64,000 nucleotides of DNA from DATKWD01 sp963704815 (GTDB lineage: Bacteria > Actinomycetota > Acidimicrobiia > Acidimicrobiales > Salinilacustritrichaceae). The notes below the pieces were generated by a model that had not been told where the DNA came from, searched no databases, and saw nothing but the letters and a program-made list of their open reading frames with translations. This document shows, piece by piece, positions 56,124 through 64,000 of the stretch (within the stretch, counting starts at the first letter, position 1; the number at the start of each line of letters is the position of its first letter). Where the stretch lies: assembly GCA_963704815.1 (NCBI GenBank), contig CAVPHU010000001.1, positions 930,001 through 994,000 of the forward strand, given 5' to 3'. A program made the translations under genes and the position numbers.

Positions 56124-57698
56124 TCAATCGTACGTGGCTTCGAGGTACCACTGACCGGCTTCGAGGGTGACGAGATGGGCGGTACCTTCGACGGTCATCA
56201 GCTGGAAGCGGGCTCGGCGGCGGTGCTGATCGGGCTCCCACCAGCGCTCGTCGACCGGCCAGGGCCCGGCCCAGCCGGTGATGGCCACCGCGGGGCGGTG
56301 GCCGATGCGAACGCGTACGGGGTCGGCGGTCGGCTCGCCCCGACCCGTCACCCCGACACGCACTCCGGCTTGGTCGAGCACGTCGACGCGGGGCGGATCG
56401 GTGAAGACGTTGGCGGGCGACGGCGCAGGGATCCGGCCGGGCCACGGTGCCTCGATCGACGATGGGTGCGCGGTGGGTCGCGGGCCCTCGAGATCGACGG
56501 TCGCCGCCGGGACGAGCGCAACCTGTTCGATCGGGCTCCGTCCGCCACGGAACTCGGGGACGGCGACGTCGTCGGTGCCGAGGAATCCCTGGACCCGGGC
56601 GAGGGCACGCATGGCTCGTTGGGCGGCGGCGGCATCGCCGCCCCAGAAACCGAGTTGGCGACCGTTGGCCGCCACGATCTCCTCGGGGATGAGCCAGAGC
56701 CGGGTGATACCCGCAGTCGGCCGGTGTCGGATCGACCCGTTGAGCCAACCATCGAGTTGCCAGCGGAGCCGGTCGGCGATGGCACCGGCCGACAGCGCAC
56801 CTTCGTGACGCCAGACCCGCTCGCGGACCTCGCCGTGTTCGGTCTCGGCCCCGATGACGATCCGGGTACAGGCCGACCCACGTGAGGCGAGCCGGCGTTC
56901 GAGTTCGTCGGCGAGCCCCTTGGCCACGAAGGCGGCCGGAGCCACCACATCGGCCGGCGGATCGAGTTCGGCGGTCATCACCAGATCGTCGGGGGGAGGT
57001 TCGGTCGACGGCGGTCGATCGTCGAGCCCCGACGCGAGCCGGTGCGCAGCGAGGCCCTCGGTGCCGAACCGACCGAGCACGTCGGCCGCCGGCAGGGCGG
57101 CCAGGTCGCCCAGGCTCCGGAGCCCGAGGCGGGCGAGGACGTCGACCAGGTCGGGGAGGTCGAGCGCGGCCAACGGCAACGGGGCGAGGAACGACGGGCT
57201 CTCCCCCACCGGTACGACGTTGACCTCGCCCGGGCTCCGGAGCCCGAGACGGGCCGCATGGCGAGCTGCGAAGGGACTGTCGGCGACCCCGACCTGCGAC
57301 GAGACGTGGGCGGGCAACGCCGCATCGACCAGCGTCTTGGCCTTGGCCGCCAGGGTGTCGTCGCCGCCGAAGTAGCGCGAGGGACCGCGGGTCGGGAACG
57401 CACACAGACCGGGTCGGGTCAGTTCGATCCGAGGGGTGAGGTCGTCGAGCGCGGCGGCAACCGGTTCGAACCGACGGGCGTCGCGATCGGGATCGGCGTC
57501 GATGACGTCGAGGTGAGGACAGCGTGACTGGGATTCGCGTCGTCGGAGATGCCGGACGACACCGTGGTGGCGGGCCGAGGCCGACGATGCCACCACTCGA
57601 TTGGCGTGGAACACCGCCGCGGCCGCATCGACGGCCACCCCGGCGGCCACGATCGGCCAGTCGGGAATCCATACCACCAGGGTCCGGACCTCGCTCAC
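56124..57698 (-). CDS. imuB: ImuB, catalytically inactive Y-family polymerase-like mutasome protein
   Basis: 524 residues. Y-family fold but the N-terminus reads LVVWIPDWPIVAAG in place of the metal-binding VDMDAFFA, as in ImuB proteins that lack polymerase activity and act as the bridge between the beta clamp, ImuA' and DnaE2. The GPSRYFGGDDTLAAKAKTL and LGLRSLGDLAALP blocks are typical. The ATG overlaps the imuA' stop (ATGA). Confidence 0.9.
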   Translation of the reverse strand: MSEVRTLVVWIPDWPIVAAGVAVDAAAAVFHANRVVASSASARHHGVVRHLRRRESQSRCPHLDVIDADPDRDARRFEPVAAALDDLTPRIELTRPGLCAFPTRGPSRYFGGDDTLAAKAKTLVDAALPAHVSSQVGVADSPFAARHAARLGLRSPGEVNVVPVGESPSFLAPLPLAALDLPDLVDVLARLGLRSLGDLAALPAADVLGRFGTEGLAAHRLASGLDDRPPSTEPPPDDLVMTAELDPPADVVAPAAFVAKGLADELERRLASRGSACTRIVIGAETEHGEVRERVWRHEGALSAGAIADRLRWQLDGWLNGSIRHRPTAGITRLWLIPEEIVAANGRQLGFWGGDAAAAQRAMRALARVQGFLGTDDVAVPEFRGGRSPIEQVALVPAATVDLEGPRPTAHPSSIEAPWPGRIPAPSPANVFTDPPRVDVLDQAGVRVGVTGRGEPTADPVRVRIGHRPAVAITGWAGPWPVDERWWEPDQHRRRARFQLMTVEGTAHLVTLEAGQWYLEATYD

Positions 57699-58357
57699 GA
57701 GACGGCGACGAGCTTCGGCGCATCGACCGGCTTCACCCCACCGCCCTCGGCCGGGAGCCAGAGGTCGACCTGGCGTGGACGCGACGCCTCACGTCGGCCA
57801 CCGGCGACGACCGTGACCCGCCGAGCGCGGAGATGGCCGTGGCCCACCCCGAGTCCTTCCCAGTCCGATGCCGCGACGGTGAGGGCGGTCTCGGCCTTGG
57901 TCGGCCAGGGGTTGCCACCGATCTGCATCAGGACGGCTCCCCGCTCGCGGGCTCGTGCGGTCAGCCGGCGGGCATCGCGTTCGCCGATGTGGTGGCTGGC
58001 CCGCACGAGCACGATCTCGAAGGCATCGACCAACGCGGCGATGACCGTGGCCCACGACGAGGCATCGGGGGCGGCGACCATGGCGAACCGGCTGAGGTCG
58101 ACGCCGTATTCGACGGCGGCGACCAACCCGAGTGACGGGAACCCGACGGTGGCGACCCACGATCCGGCGAGCGAGGGCCCGGCAGCGGTCGCAAGGGCCA
58201 ACGAGGTGGCGCCGACCCCGTCGACCGACACGGTCGAACCCCGTCGGAGCCCCATCGGCAGGAGCGGTTCGAGGGCGTCGATGACGTCGAGTCGCTGCTC
58301 GCGCGCCAAGGTCGTCGGCGCCACCTGTTCGGCGAGAACTCCGTTTCTCCGACCCAC
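57695..58357 (-). CDS. imuA': ImuA' mutasome protein
   Basis: About 220 residues, RecA/SulA-like fold without a full Walker site; LREQRL-like LAREQRLDVIDALEPLLPMGLRRGSTVSV and the SHHIGERDARRLTARARERGAVLMQIG region match mycobacterial ImuA'. First gene of a LexA-controlled operon with imuB. The start is uncertain: GTG 58357, GTG 58375 (inside the LexA box, unlikely) or GTG 58324. Confidence 0.85.
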   Translation of the reverse strand: MGRRNGVLAEQVAPTTLAREQRLDVIDALEPLLPMGLRRGSTVSVDGVGATSLALATAAGPSLAGSWVATVGFPSLGLVAAVEYGVDLSRFAMVAAPDASSWATVIAALVDAFEIVLVRASHHIGERDARRLTARARERGAVLMQIGGNPWPTKAETALTVAASDWEGLGVGHGHLRARRVTVVAGGRREASRPRQVDLWLPAEGGGVKPVDAPKLVAVS

Positions 58358-58367
58358 CCCGCGAGTA

Positions 58368-58383
58368 TCGAACACCTGTTCGG
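58368..58383. promoter_or_regulatory. LexA (SOS) box of imuA'-imuB
   Basis: TCGAACACCTGTTCGG: same 14-bp core CGAACACCTGTTCG as at dnaE2. Followed toward imuA' by TACTCG, in the place of the -10 box at the alkB and dnaE2 promoters. Confidence 0.85.
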
Positions 58384-58408
58384 ACCCGTCAAGCCGAACG
58401 CGATCCGA

Positions 58409-59593
58409 TCAGGTGGGGCGGGGGGTGGCGAGGGCGAGGCCGTTCTCGCGCATGATCTTGCGGATCGCGTCGTCGTCGAAGCCTTCGAGATCGGCGACGA
58501 AGTCCGCGGGCTCGGACAGGCCTTCGGCGTGGGGGTAGTCGGACCCGAACAACACGTGCTCGACCCCCAGCACCTCCACCAGTTCGTCGAGGTCGTCCTC
58601 GTAGTAGGGCGAGACCCAGACGTGCTCGCGCAGTTGTCTGACCGGATCGACTCCGTCGAAGCTGCCGGGGCGTTGCTTGAACGCCTTGCGCAGCGAGCGC
58701 GAGAGGCTTCCGACCCAGTCGCTGCCGCTCTCGATGGTGGCGACCCGAACGTTCGGGAACCGGGTGAACACGCGGTCACAGACCAGGCCCCCGATGGTGT
58801 CGTGGATGGGCCGATGGCCGGTGATCAGCTGCTTGAACGCGTCGTAGCGGAAGGCCTCGAACTCGGGGTTCCGGCCCCACGCCTCGGCCATGAACCCGTA
58901 GCCGCTCTCGCCCGAGTGGAAGGCGACGAGGATGCCGGCGTCGTTGAGCTTCTGCCAGACCGCGTCGTGATCGGGGTGGCCGTGCGTGCGGTGCCCCAGC
59001 GGATCCTTGACGGGACCGGACCGCATGACCACCACGCGGGCGCCCTGGTCGAGGGCCCAATCGACCTCGTCGGCCGCCGCCGCCGGGTCGAGCAACGAGA
59101 TCATCGGCGCCGCGAAGATGCGATCGCCCGCATGCAGGCCCCAGTCGTCGTCGAGCCAGCGGTTGAACGCCGTGAACGCGGCGGTGGCCGCCTCGGGGTC
59201 GCCGCACAACGCCTCTTCCATCCCGACGCCGAGGGTCGGGAACAAGAACGTGGCCTCGATGCCCTGCTCGTCCATCAGCGCCAGCCGGGCCACGGGGTCC
59301 CGATAGGCGGGGCTGATGGGCTCGAGTTCGCCGAAGGCGGCGCGGATGTCGTCGGCCGGGGTCTTCCCACGGAAGTAGTCGTCGAGGGCACCGGGTCGGG
59401 CCACGGGATCGAAGGTCGGGTTCGGGATGAAGCGGTTCACCTTGCCGCCGACGAGCAGGCGCTGCTTGCCGTCGATGTGGGCCCACTGCATCGCCCGTTT
59501 GTGCATCTTCGGGTCGAGATGCCGGGTGAAGGCATCGGTCGCCTCGTAGTAGTGGTTGTCAGCGTCGAACATCTCGAAGTCCAGATCAGCCAT
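58409..59593 (-). CDS. Amidohydrolase family 2 protein
   Basis: 394 residues: FDADNHYYEATDAFTRHLDP opens the metal site; VAFHSGESGYGF and LFGSDYPHAEG carry later ligands. Third amidohydrolase of this superfamily in the window. Substrate unknown. ATG 59593 chosen for the domain start. Confidence 0.83.
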   Translation of the reverse strand: MADLDFEMFDADNHYYEATDAFTRHLDPKMHKRAMQWAHIDGKQRLLVGGKVNRFIPNPTFDPVARPGALDDYFRGKTPADDIRAAFGELEPISPAYRDPVARLALMDEQGIEATFLFPTLGVGMEEALCGDPEAATAAFTAFNRWLDDDWGLHAGDRIFAAPMISLLDPAAAADEVDWALDQGARVVVMRSGPVKDPLGHRTHGHPDHDAVWQKLNDAGILVAFHSGESGYGFMAEAWGRNPEFEAFRYDAFKQLITGHRPIHDTIGGLVCDRVFTRFPNVRVATIESGSDWVGSLSRSLRKAFKQRPGSFDGVDPVRQLREHVWVSPYYEDDLDELVEVLGVEHVLFGSDYPHAEGLSEPADFVADLEGFDDDAIRKIMRENGLALATPRPT

Positions 59594-59651
59594 GCCACGA
59601 TGTTGGCAGACGACGACGTCGCACGCAGCACCCCGAAGCGGCGGCGAGCGA

Positions 59652-60581
59652 TCAGGCGGCGGGGAGCCTGGTCGCGAAGATCTGCGACTCGGTCGCCGTG
59701 AGCACCCGACCGTCGGCGAGGACCGCCGCACCGGTGCGGCAGGGGGTGACCAGCGGGGCTTCGGCCTCCGGCGTCCCAGCGCTCACGTCAACGGCATCGA
59801 GCGTGCCCGAGACGAACCCGCACACCCCAAGACGACCATCGGGCAGCTCGACGAGCGCGCTCGGCGCCCGTTCGCCCTCGAGATCGGTGGCCTCGACCGC
59901 CGGCTGGTCGCCACGACCGATCCGCTCGGGTTCGGAGCCGGGTGCGTTGTCGGCGACCCAGAGCGCGCCGCCCCGGGTCGTGGTGAACGCGAAGGGGTTG
60001 TTCCACCCGGCCGAGAGGGGCTCGGGTTGCTGATCGGGCGGACCGGCGGGGTCGAGCACGAGCAGCTTCCCGTTCACGGTGTCGGCGCGATCGCGGGCCT
60101 CGCGGTCCTGCAGGTCGCCGACGCCGATCAGGATCCGTCCGTCGTCGAGGGCGACGAGATGTCCCCCGTTGGCGAGGTCGGTGCTCGGCGGGCCGACCCA
60201 GACCTCGAGCCCGTCGGACGCCCGGAGCACGACCAGTCGGTCGTCACTCACGCGGACGAGGGAGGCGAACAGCTCCCCGTCGACCTCGACGAGCCCGAGC
60301 AGGCCGCGCTGGCCCTCGGCGTTCACGTCGAAGGTGGCGATCGGCATCGGATCGAGCGCGCCATCGGCACGCACCCGTCGCACCGCGCCGGTCTCCTTCT
60401 CGCCGTAAAGGAAGCCGCCGTCGGCGGTCGCGGTCAGCGCCACGGGAAAGGCGGCGTCGTCGATCAGCACCTCGGCCGGCGTCGGATCGGGCGGGTCGTC
60501 GTCGGACAACTGGACGATCGCCACGACGACCCCGACGCCTGCGATCAGCAGGGTGAGGGCCACCAGGCCGACGCCGACCAT
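59652..60581 (-). CDS. Membrane-anchored beta-propeller (sugar-dehydrogenase-like)
   Basis: About 309 residues: a transmembrane anchor at the N-terminus (VGVGLVALTLLIAGVGVVVAIVQL), then repeated beta-strand blades (GLLGLVEVDGELFASLVRV, NGGHLVALDDGRILIGVGDLQDREA, NPFAFTTTRGGALWVADNAPGSEP) like PQQ-type glucose/sorbosone dehydrogenases. ATG 60581 is used here; a CTG at 60647 overlapping the gdhA stop as CTGA would add 22 cytoplasmic residues. Confidence 0.75.
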   Translation of the reverse strand: MVGVGLVALTLLIAGVGVVVAIVQLSDDDPPDPTPAEVLIDDAAFPVALTATADGGFLYGEKETGAVRRVRADGALDPMPIATFDVNAEGQRGLLGLVEVDGELFASLVRVSDDRLVVLRASDGLEVWVGPPSTDLANGGHLVALDDGRILIGVGDLQDREARDRADTVNGKLLVLDPAGPPDQQPEPLSAGWNNPFAFTTTRGGALWVADNAPGSEPERIGRGDQPAVEATDLEGERAPSALVELPDGRLGVCGFVSGTLDAVDVSAGTPEAEAPLVTPCRTGAAVLADGRVLTATESQIFATRLPAA

Positions 60582-60643
60582 CGCGATCCGCGGCGCCCGG
60601 ACGTCCTGGTCGACGACGGGTGGCGGATCGTGACCGGGCGCGG

Positions 60644-61888
60644 TCAGGGGAACAGCCCCCGCGCCGCGATGGCCTCGGCAACCCGGTTCACGGCCACGAC
60701 GTGGGCTGCCCGGCGAAGATTGACCCCGTGTTGCTGTGCGTGGGCCCACACGGTGACGAAGGCGGCTTCCATCCGGGTTCGGAGGCGTTCGGCGGCGACT
60801 CCTTCCTCCCACTGGATGCCTTGTCGATCCTGGGCCCACTCGAAGTAGCTGGCGGTCACGCCTCCGGCGTTGGCCAGAATGTCGGGCACGACGACGATGC
60901 CCCGCTCGTGGAGGACGGGTTCGGCGCCCGTGCGAGTGGGTCCGTTGGCGGCCTCGACCACCACCTTGGCGCCGAGACGTTCGGCGACCCCCTCGTCGAT
61001 GACCCCGCCCAGTGCTGCGGGCACGAGGAGCTCGCACTCCAGGTCCCACATCTCCTCGGCGGGGAGCGGATCGCCACCGGCGAACCCGACGACGGTTCCG
61101 GTCTCGGCGACGTGATCACCGAGACGCCAGGTGTCGAGACCGCCCTCGTTGATGATCGCCCCGTTCACGTCGCTGACCGCCACCACACGCATGCCGGCCG
61201 ACGACAGGAGGTAGCCGAGCGGACCGCCGACCTTCCCGAAGCCCTGGATCACGGCCCGTCGACCGGTCATCTCGATGTCGAGCTCGCGCAACACGGCGCG
61301 GGCACAGATCAGCACCCCGGTCGAGGTGGCACCGCTGTGGGCCTGGGTTCCACCGATCGACAGCGGCTTGCCGGTCACGGTCCCGGGCACATAGCTGCCG
61401 GCGGTGGTGGAGATCGTGTCCATCAGCCAGGCCATCACGCGACTGTCGGTGTTGATGTCGGGGGCAGGGATGTCGCGGTCGGGGCCGAGCATCCAGGCGA
61501 TCTCGTGGGTGTAGCGACGGGTCAGCCGCTCGAGCTCGCCGATGGACAAGGCGTTGGGATCACAGCGCACGCCGCCCTTGGCCCCGCCGAAGGGAAGATC
61601 GAGGATGGCCGTCTTGAACGTCATGTCGGCCGCCAGCGCCTTCACGTCGTCGACATCGACCTCGGGATGGAACCGGATGCCGCCCTTGCCCGGACCACGG
61701 GTCGTGTCGTGATGGACCCGCCATCCGGTGAAGACCTCGACCTCACCGTCGTCCATCCGGACGGGAATCGACACCTCGAGGATCTTCTTCGGCTTGGCCA
61801 GCATCCGGTGCAGACCCGGGTCGATGCCGGCCAGCTCGACCGCGTCGGCCAAGTGGGCGAGCACTGCGTCCCACGCCTCGGCTGCCAT
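60644..61888 (-). CDS. gdhA: Glutamate (Glu/Leu/Phe/Val) dehydrogenase
   Basis: 414 residues. K92 and K104 (LPFGGAKGG) are the substrate and catalytic lysines, HHDTTRGPGKGGIRFHP the family signature, and GFGKVGGPLG the NAD(P) loop. Interconverts glutamate and 2-oxoglutarate plus ammonia. The length and hexameric-type signature match the NAD-dependent bacterial group. Confidence 0.92.
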   Translation of the reverse strand: MAAEAWDAVLAHLADAVELAGIDPGLHRMLAKPKKILEVSIPVRMDDGEVEVFTGWRVHHDTTRGPGKGGIRFHPEVDVDDVKALAADMTFKTAILDLPFGGAKGGVRCDPNALSIGELERLTRRYTHEIAWMLGPDRDIPAPDINTDSRVMAWLMDTISTTAGSYVPGTVTGKPLSIGGTQAHSGATSTGVLICARAVLRELDIEMTGRRAVIQGFGKVGGPLGYLLSSAGMRVVAVSDVNGAIINEGGLDTWRLGDHVAETGTVVGFAGGDPLPAEEMWDLECELLVPAALGGVIDEGVAERLGAKVVVEAANGPTRTGAEPVLHERGIVVVPDILANAGGVTASYFEWAQDRQGIQWEEGVAAERLRTRMEAAFVTVWAHAQQHGVNLRRAAHVVAVNRVAEAIAARGLFP

Positions 61889-61974
61889 CGGTTCAAGTCT
61901 CCCCGATGCGCGCGACCGCCGCCATGATGCTTCCGGGATGCAGCGCCGACCCCGTCCGTGGGGCGACCCGGGAT

Positions 61975-62325
61975 TCAGGCGTCCTCGGTGACCTCGTCGG
62001 GCTCGGCGTCACCCGACTCGCCCTCCGATGCGGCTGGCTCGTCGGGGTAGAAGAGATAGAGGCCACCGATCACGTCGTCGAGGCCTTCGCCAGTCGAGCC
62101 GCCGGCGAGGCGAACCGTGATGACGTTGCTGTTGATGTGCACCGACTCGACCCCGCCGTGGACGAGGACTCGACGAGCCAGTTCGTCGACGACGCGGTCA
62201 TCGATGATGTCGTCGAGCGACTCGTAGCGCTCGTGGCCCATCCCGGTGATCGCCCGGTTGGTCTCGTAGCGGATGATGCTCGGATTGCTCGACGGCTTGG
62301 CGACGACCGTGATCGGCTGACCCAT
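61975..62325 (-). CDS. NifU_N/Nfu-N-like small protein
   Basis: 116 residues: ITVVAKPSSNPSIIRYETNRAIT, then GVESVHINSNVITVRLAGG, following the Nfu N-terminal fold (TPNPNSLKF...GVKSVFF...ITV). No C-terminal CxxC Fe-S domain, so it is not a scaffold by itself. Acidic tail. An assembly or regulatory role is a guess. Confidence 0.6.
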   Translation of the reverse strand: MGQPITVVAKPSSNPSIIRYETNRAITGMGHERYESLDDIIDDRVVDELARRVLVHGGVESVHINSNVITVRLAGGSTGEGLDDVIGGLYLFYPDEPAASEGESGDAEPDEVTEDA

Positions 62326-62331
62326 GGCCGG

Positions 62332-62743
62332 TCACGATACCGACGCCGACGAGACCGGCCCGAATCCCCTGCTGCCCACGCCCGCCACCTCGCGGTCGGC
62401 TTTCCATGCGAGAGCGATCGACCCGATCGGCCAGCACGGTGTGGACCACCTTGAATCCGGCTTCGTGTGATGCGTCGAGGAGGATGCCGCCCGCTCGTAC
62501 GACCCAGACGACGGTCGTGAAGATCGCGAACGGCCGGACGATCCGAAGCAGCCCGGGCCCACGGTCGGTCATGGCCCGCCAACCCGCGAGCAGGGTCACC
62601 GCACCGAGGATCACGAAGGTCACCGCGAGTCCGAGCCGCCACACCACCTCGAATCCCTCGAGGGCCTCGTCGGCGCCGATGTTCCTCACGCGACCGACCC
62701 AGACGAACAACGTCCAGATGGCGAAGCCGATGGTCCAACGCAC
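62332..62743 (-). CDS. Small membrane protein (frameshifted)
   Basis: 412 nt = 3x137+1, extra base near 62427 (GTGCTGGCC-G-ATCGGG). Restored, about 136 residues with four hydrophobic helices (IGFAIWTLFVWVGRV; LGLAVTFVILGAVTLLAGW; FAIFTTVVWVVRAGGILL; VVHTVLA/IGSIALAWKA). Not recognised. GTG 62743 start. Confidence 0.6.
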
Positions 62744-62777
62744 GAGGCCGAGCGTAGATCGGCGGCCGAAGCTGACG

Positions 62778-63355
62778 TCAGTCGGGGGTGACCATCGCTG
62801 AGACCGTGGCGACCGCCGCGGCACCGGCGCGACGAATGGCCCCGTCGTCTCGCGTGGCTCGGGCGAGCAGGAAGGCTCCTTCGAGCAGGCAGAACAGCGT
62901 CTCGGAGGTCGGGCGCACGTCGGTCGTCGGCCACGCCGCCGGCCCGCAGATGGCGGTCGAGCACGCCCAGCCACTCCTCGAACACGTCGGCGCATGCCTC
63001 CCGAAGCGGCTCGCTGGTGCTCGCGACCTCGAGGGCGACGGTTGCGATGGGGCATGCATCGGCGTAGTCGGAGTCGCGGACGGTGTCGGCGGCGGCTTCG
63101 AAGAAGACGTGCGTGGCGGCCACGACGTCGGGGTCGGCGCCGTAGATGAGATCGACGAGTCGGCCGTACTGCGCACCCGACCAACGGATGGTCTCGACAC
63201 CGAGCTGTGCCTTGCCGTCGGGGAAGTGGTGATACATCGATCCGAACGGAGCGCTCGCTGCGTCGACGATCTGCTTCACCCCGGTCCCGCTGTAGCCCTG
63301 GCGCTGGAGCAGGCCGGCGGTCGCTTCGATCAGCCGGTCCCTGGTGGTCGGTCAC
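62778..63355 (-). CDS. TetR-family regulator (two frameshifts)
   Basis: 578 nt = 3x192+2. One extra base after GTG ACC and one near 62935 (GGCGTG-G-CCG). Restored, about 191 residues: TTRDRLIEATAGLLQRQGYSGTGVKQIVDAASAPFGSMYHHFPDGKAQL in pieces is a TetR helix-turn-helix of the YxaF/LmrA-like type; the C-terminal domain ends ETLFCLLEGAFLLARATRDDGA. Divergent from the hydrolase; two palindromes between them are its likely operators. Confidence 0.75.
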
Positions 63356-63372
63356 GCTCGGCAACCTACCGT

Positions 63373-63398
63373 CCGACTGGAGCGATCGCTCCAGTCGG
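63373..63398. promoter_or_regulatory. TetR operator O1 (26-bp perfect palindrome)
   Basis: Perfect palindrome centred on GAGCGATCGCTC, between the TetR start (63355) and the hydrolase start (63434). Confidence 0.7.
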
Positions 63399-63400
63399 GC

Positions 63401-63416
63401 TAGAGTGATCGCTCTA
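63401..63416. promoter_or_regulatory. TetR operator O2
   Basis: TAGAGTGATCGCTCTA: 16-bp inverted repeat with a single mismatched pair sharing the GAG-N-GATC-N-CTC core of O1. Together they make a tandem operator for the divergent promoters. Confidence 0.6.
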
Positions 63417-63433
63417 CCCCTTCGGAGGTTCAC

Positions 63434-64000
63434 GTGTCGACTCCGACCTGTCCACCGTCGAGCTGTCGGGCGGCCGGCCCGATCGACTACCTCGACACCG
63501 CGCCACCGATCGGACCGGCAACGACCATGGCCCCACGTTCGTCTTCGGCCACGGCCTGGTGATGGATCAGACCCTCTGGACGGGGGTGACGGACCGCCTC
63601 GCCGAGCATGCGAGATGTGTGGTGCCGGTGCTGCCCCTCGGCGGCCACCGACGACCGATGAACCCCGACGCCGACGTCTCTCTGCACGGACAGGCGGACC
63701 TGCTCGGCGAGTTCATCGCCCACCTCGACCTGCACGACGTGATGCTGGTGGGAGTCGACTGGGGCGGCCCACAGCTGACCGCGGTCCGTCACCCCGAACG
63801 CCTGGCCGGGCTCGTGCTGCTCTCCCAGGAAGCCTTCGACAACATCCCGCCCGGCCTACCCGGCGCTGTTCGCGGCCTTCGCCGGTCGCATGCCCGGCGG
63901 GTTGTTCATGGCGGCGCAGACCCTGCGCGTCGGGTTCCTGAGCCGGCTGCCCATCACGTTGGGCCCGATGGCCAAGCGGCCGATCCCAGCGGAGGTCAGC
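63434..64000 (+). pseudogene. Alpha/beta hydrolase, 3' truncated by window and frame-broken
   Basis: GTG 63434 with GGAGG (63424-63428) before it. The coding signal changes frame several times: STVELSGG, GPIDYLDT, then GPTFVFGHGLVMDQTLWTG, DWGGPQLTAVRHPERLAGLVLLSQEAF (no classic G-x-S-x-G serine; DWGG elbow as in haloalkane-dehalogenase-type enzymes), and after 63853 a third change to YPALFAAFAGRMPGG. Either a decaying gene or local sequence errors; the broken TetR gene next to it suggests the latter. Runs off the window. Confidence 0.6.

Noticed and set aside
56121..56130. GGTTCAATCG as a tRNA T-arm
   Set aside because: No acceptor, D-arm or anticodon stem around it; it overlaps the end of imuB. 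No tRNA was found in the window.

Overview
This 64-kb window is high-GC chromosomal DNA from an actinobacterium. The gene set fits the class Acidimicrobiia best (inference). The evidence is a CarD-type RNA polymerase regulator, three mycothiol-linked enzymes (S-(hydroxymethyl)mycothiol dehydrogenase, mycothiol S-conjugate amidase, a mycoredoxin-like protein), F420-type oxidoreductases, a wax ester synthase/DGAT, a Pkn-type kinase and the mycobacterial-type ImuA'/ImuB/DnaE2 mutasome. Many genes start 6-7 nt after a TANNNT -10 box, which suggests widespread leaderless transcription. No rRNA, tRNA, CRISPR array or prophage was seen.

Layout. 0-5.2 kb: truncated acyl-CoA synthetase, GNAT, two SDRs, and a DoxX/PLP-lyase pair with overlapping divergent promoters. 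5.2-6.5 kb: an IS3-family element bounded by palindromic repeat units. 6.5-20.6 kb: RadD-like helicase, M23 peptidase, PanE-like reductase/TetR/SnoaL operon, alpha/beta hydrolase, mscR, Cys-repeat lipoprotein, RecB-like nuclease, PAP2, WS/DGAT and a Ser/Thr kinase. 20.6-33 kb: mycoredoxin, F420 oxidoreductases, a six-unit 93-bp tandem array, a methyltransferase-Mug glycosylase fusion, peptidase S51, MBL hydrolase, carotenoid oxygenase, thioesterase and amidohydrolase. 33-42.6 kb: thiolase behind an operator, secreted nuclease, ChbG-like deacetylase, Mca, SCP2, NfeD/band-7 pair, PEBP lipoprotein and carD. 42.6-58.4 kb: a thioredoxin-fold lipoprotein with an in-frame TGA in place of the first CxxC cysteine (candidate selenoprotein), then SOS genes alkB, dnaE2 and imuA'-imuB, each behind a LexA box, with envelope and metabolic genes between. 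58.4-64 kb: amidohydrolase, beta-propeller, glutamate dehydrogenase, a NifU_N-like protein, and a frameshift-rich end with a TetR/hydrolase pair around twin palindromic operators.

The genes together suggest an aerobic heterotroph that activates and oxidises fatty acyl, steroid-like or terpenoid substrates, stores neutral lipid, uses mycothiol and F420 redox chemistry, and has a well-developed DNA-damage response. Six genes carry +1 frame shifts, each consistent with one or two inserted bases. A seventh, at the right edge, carries mixed shifts. Sequencing or assembly error is the leading explanation.
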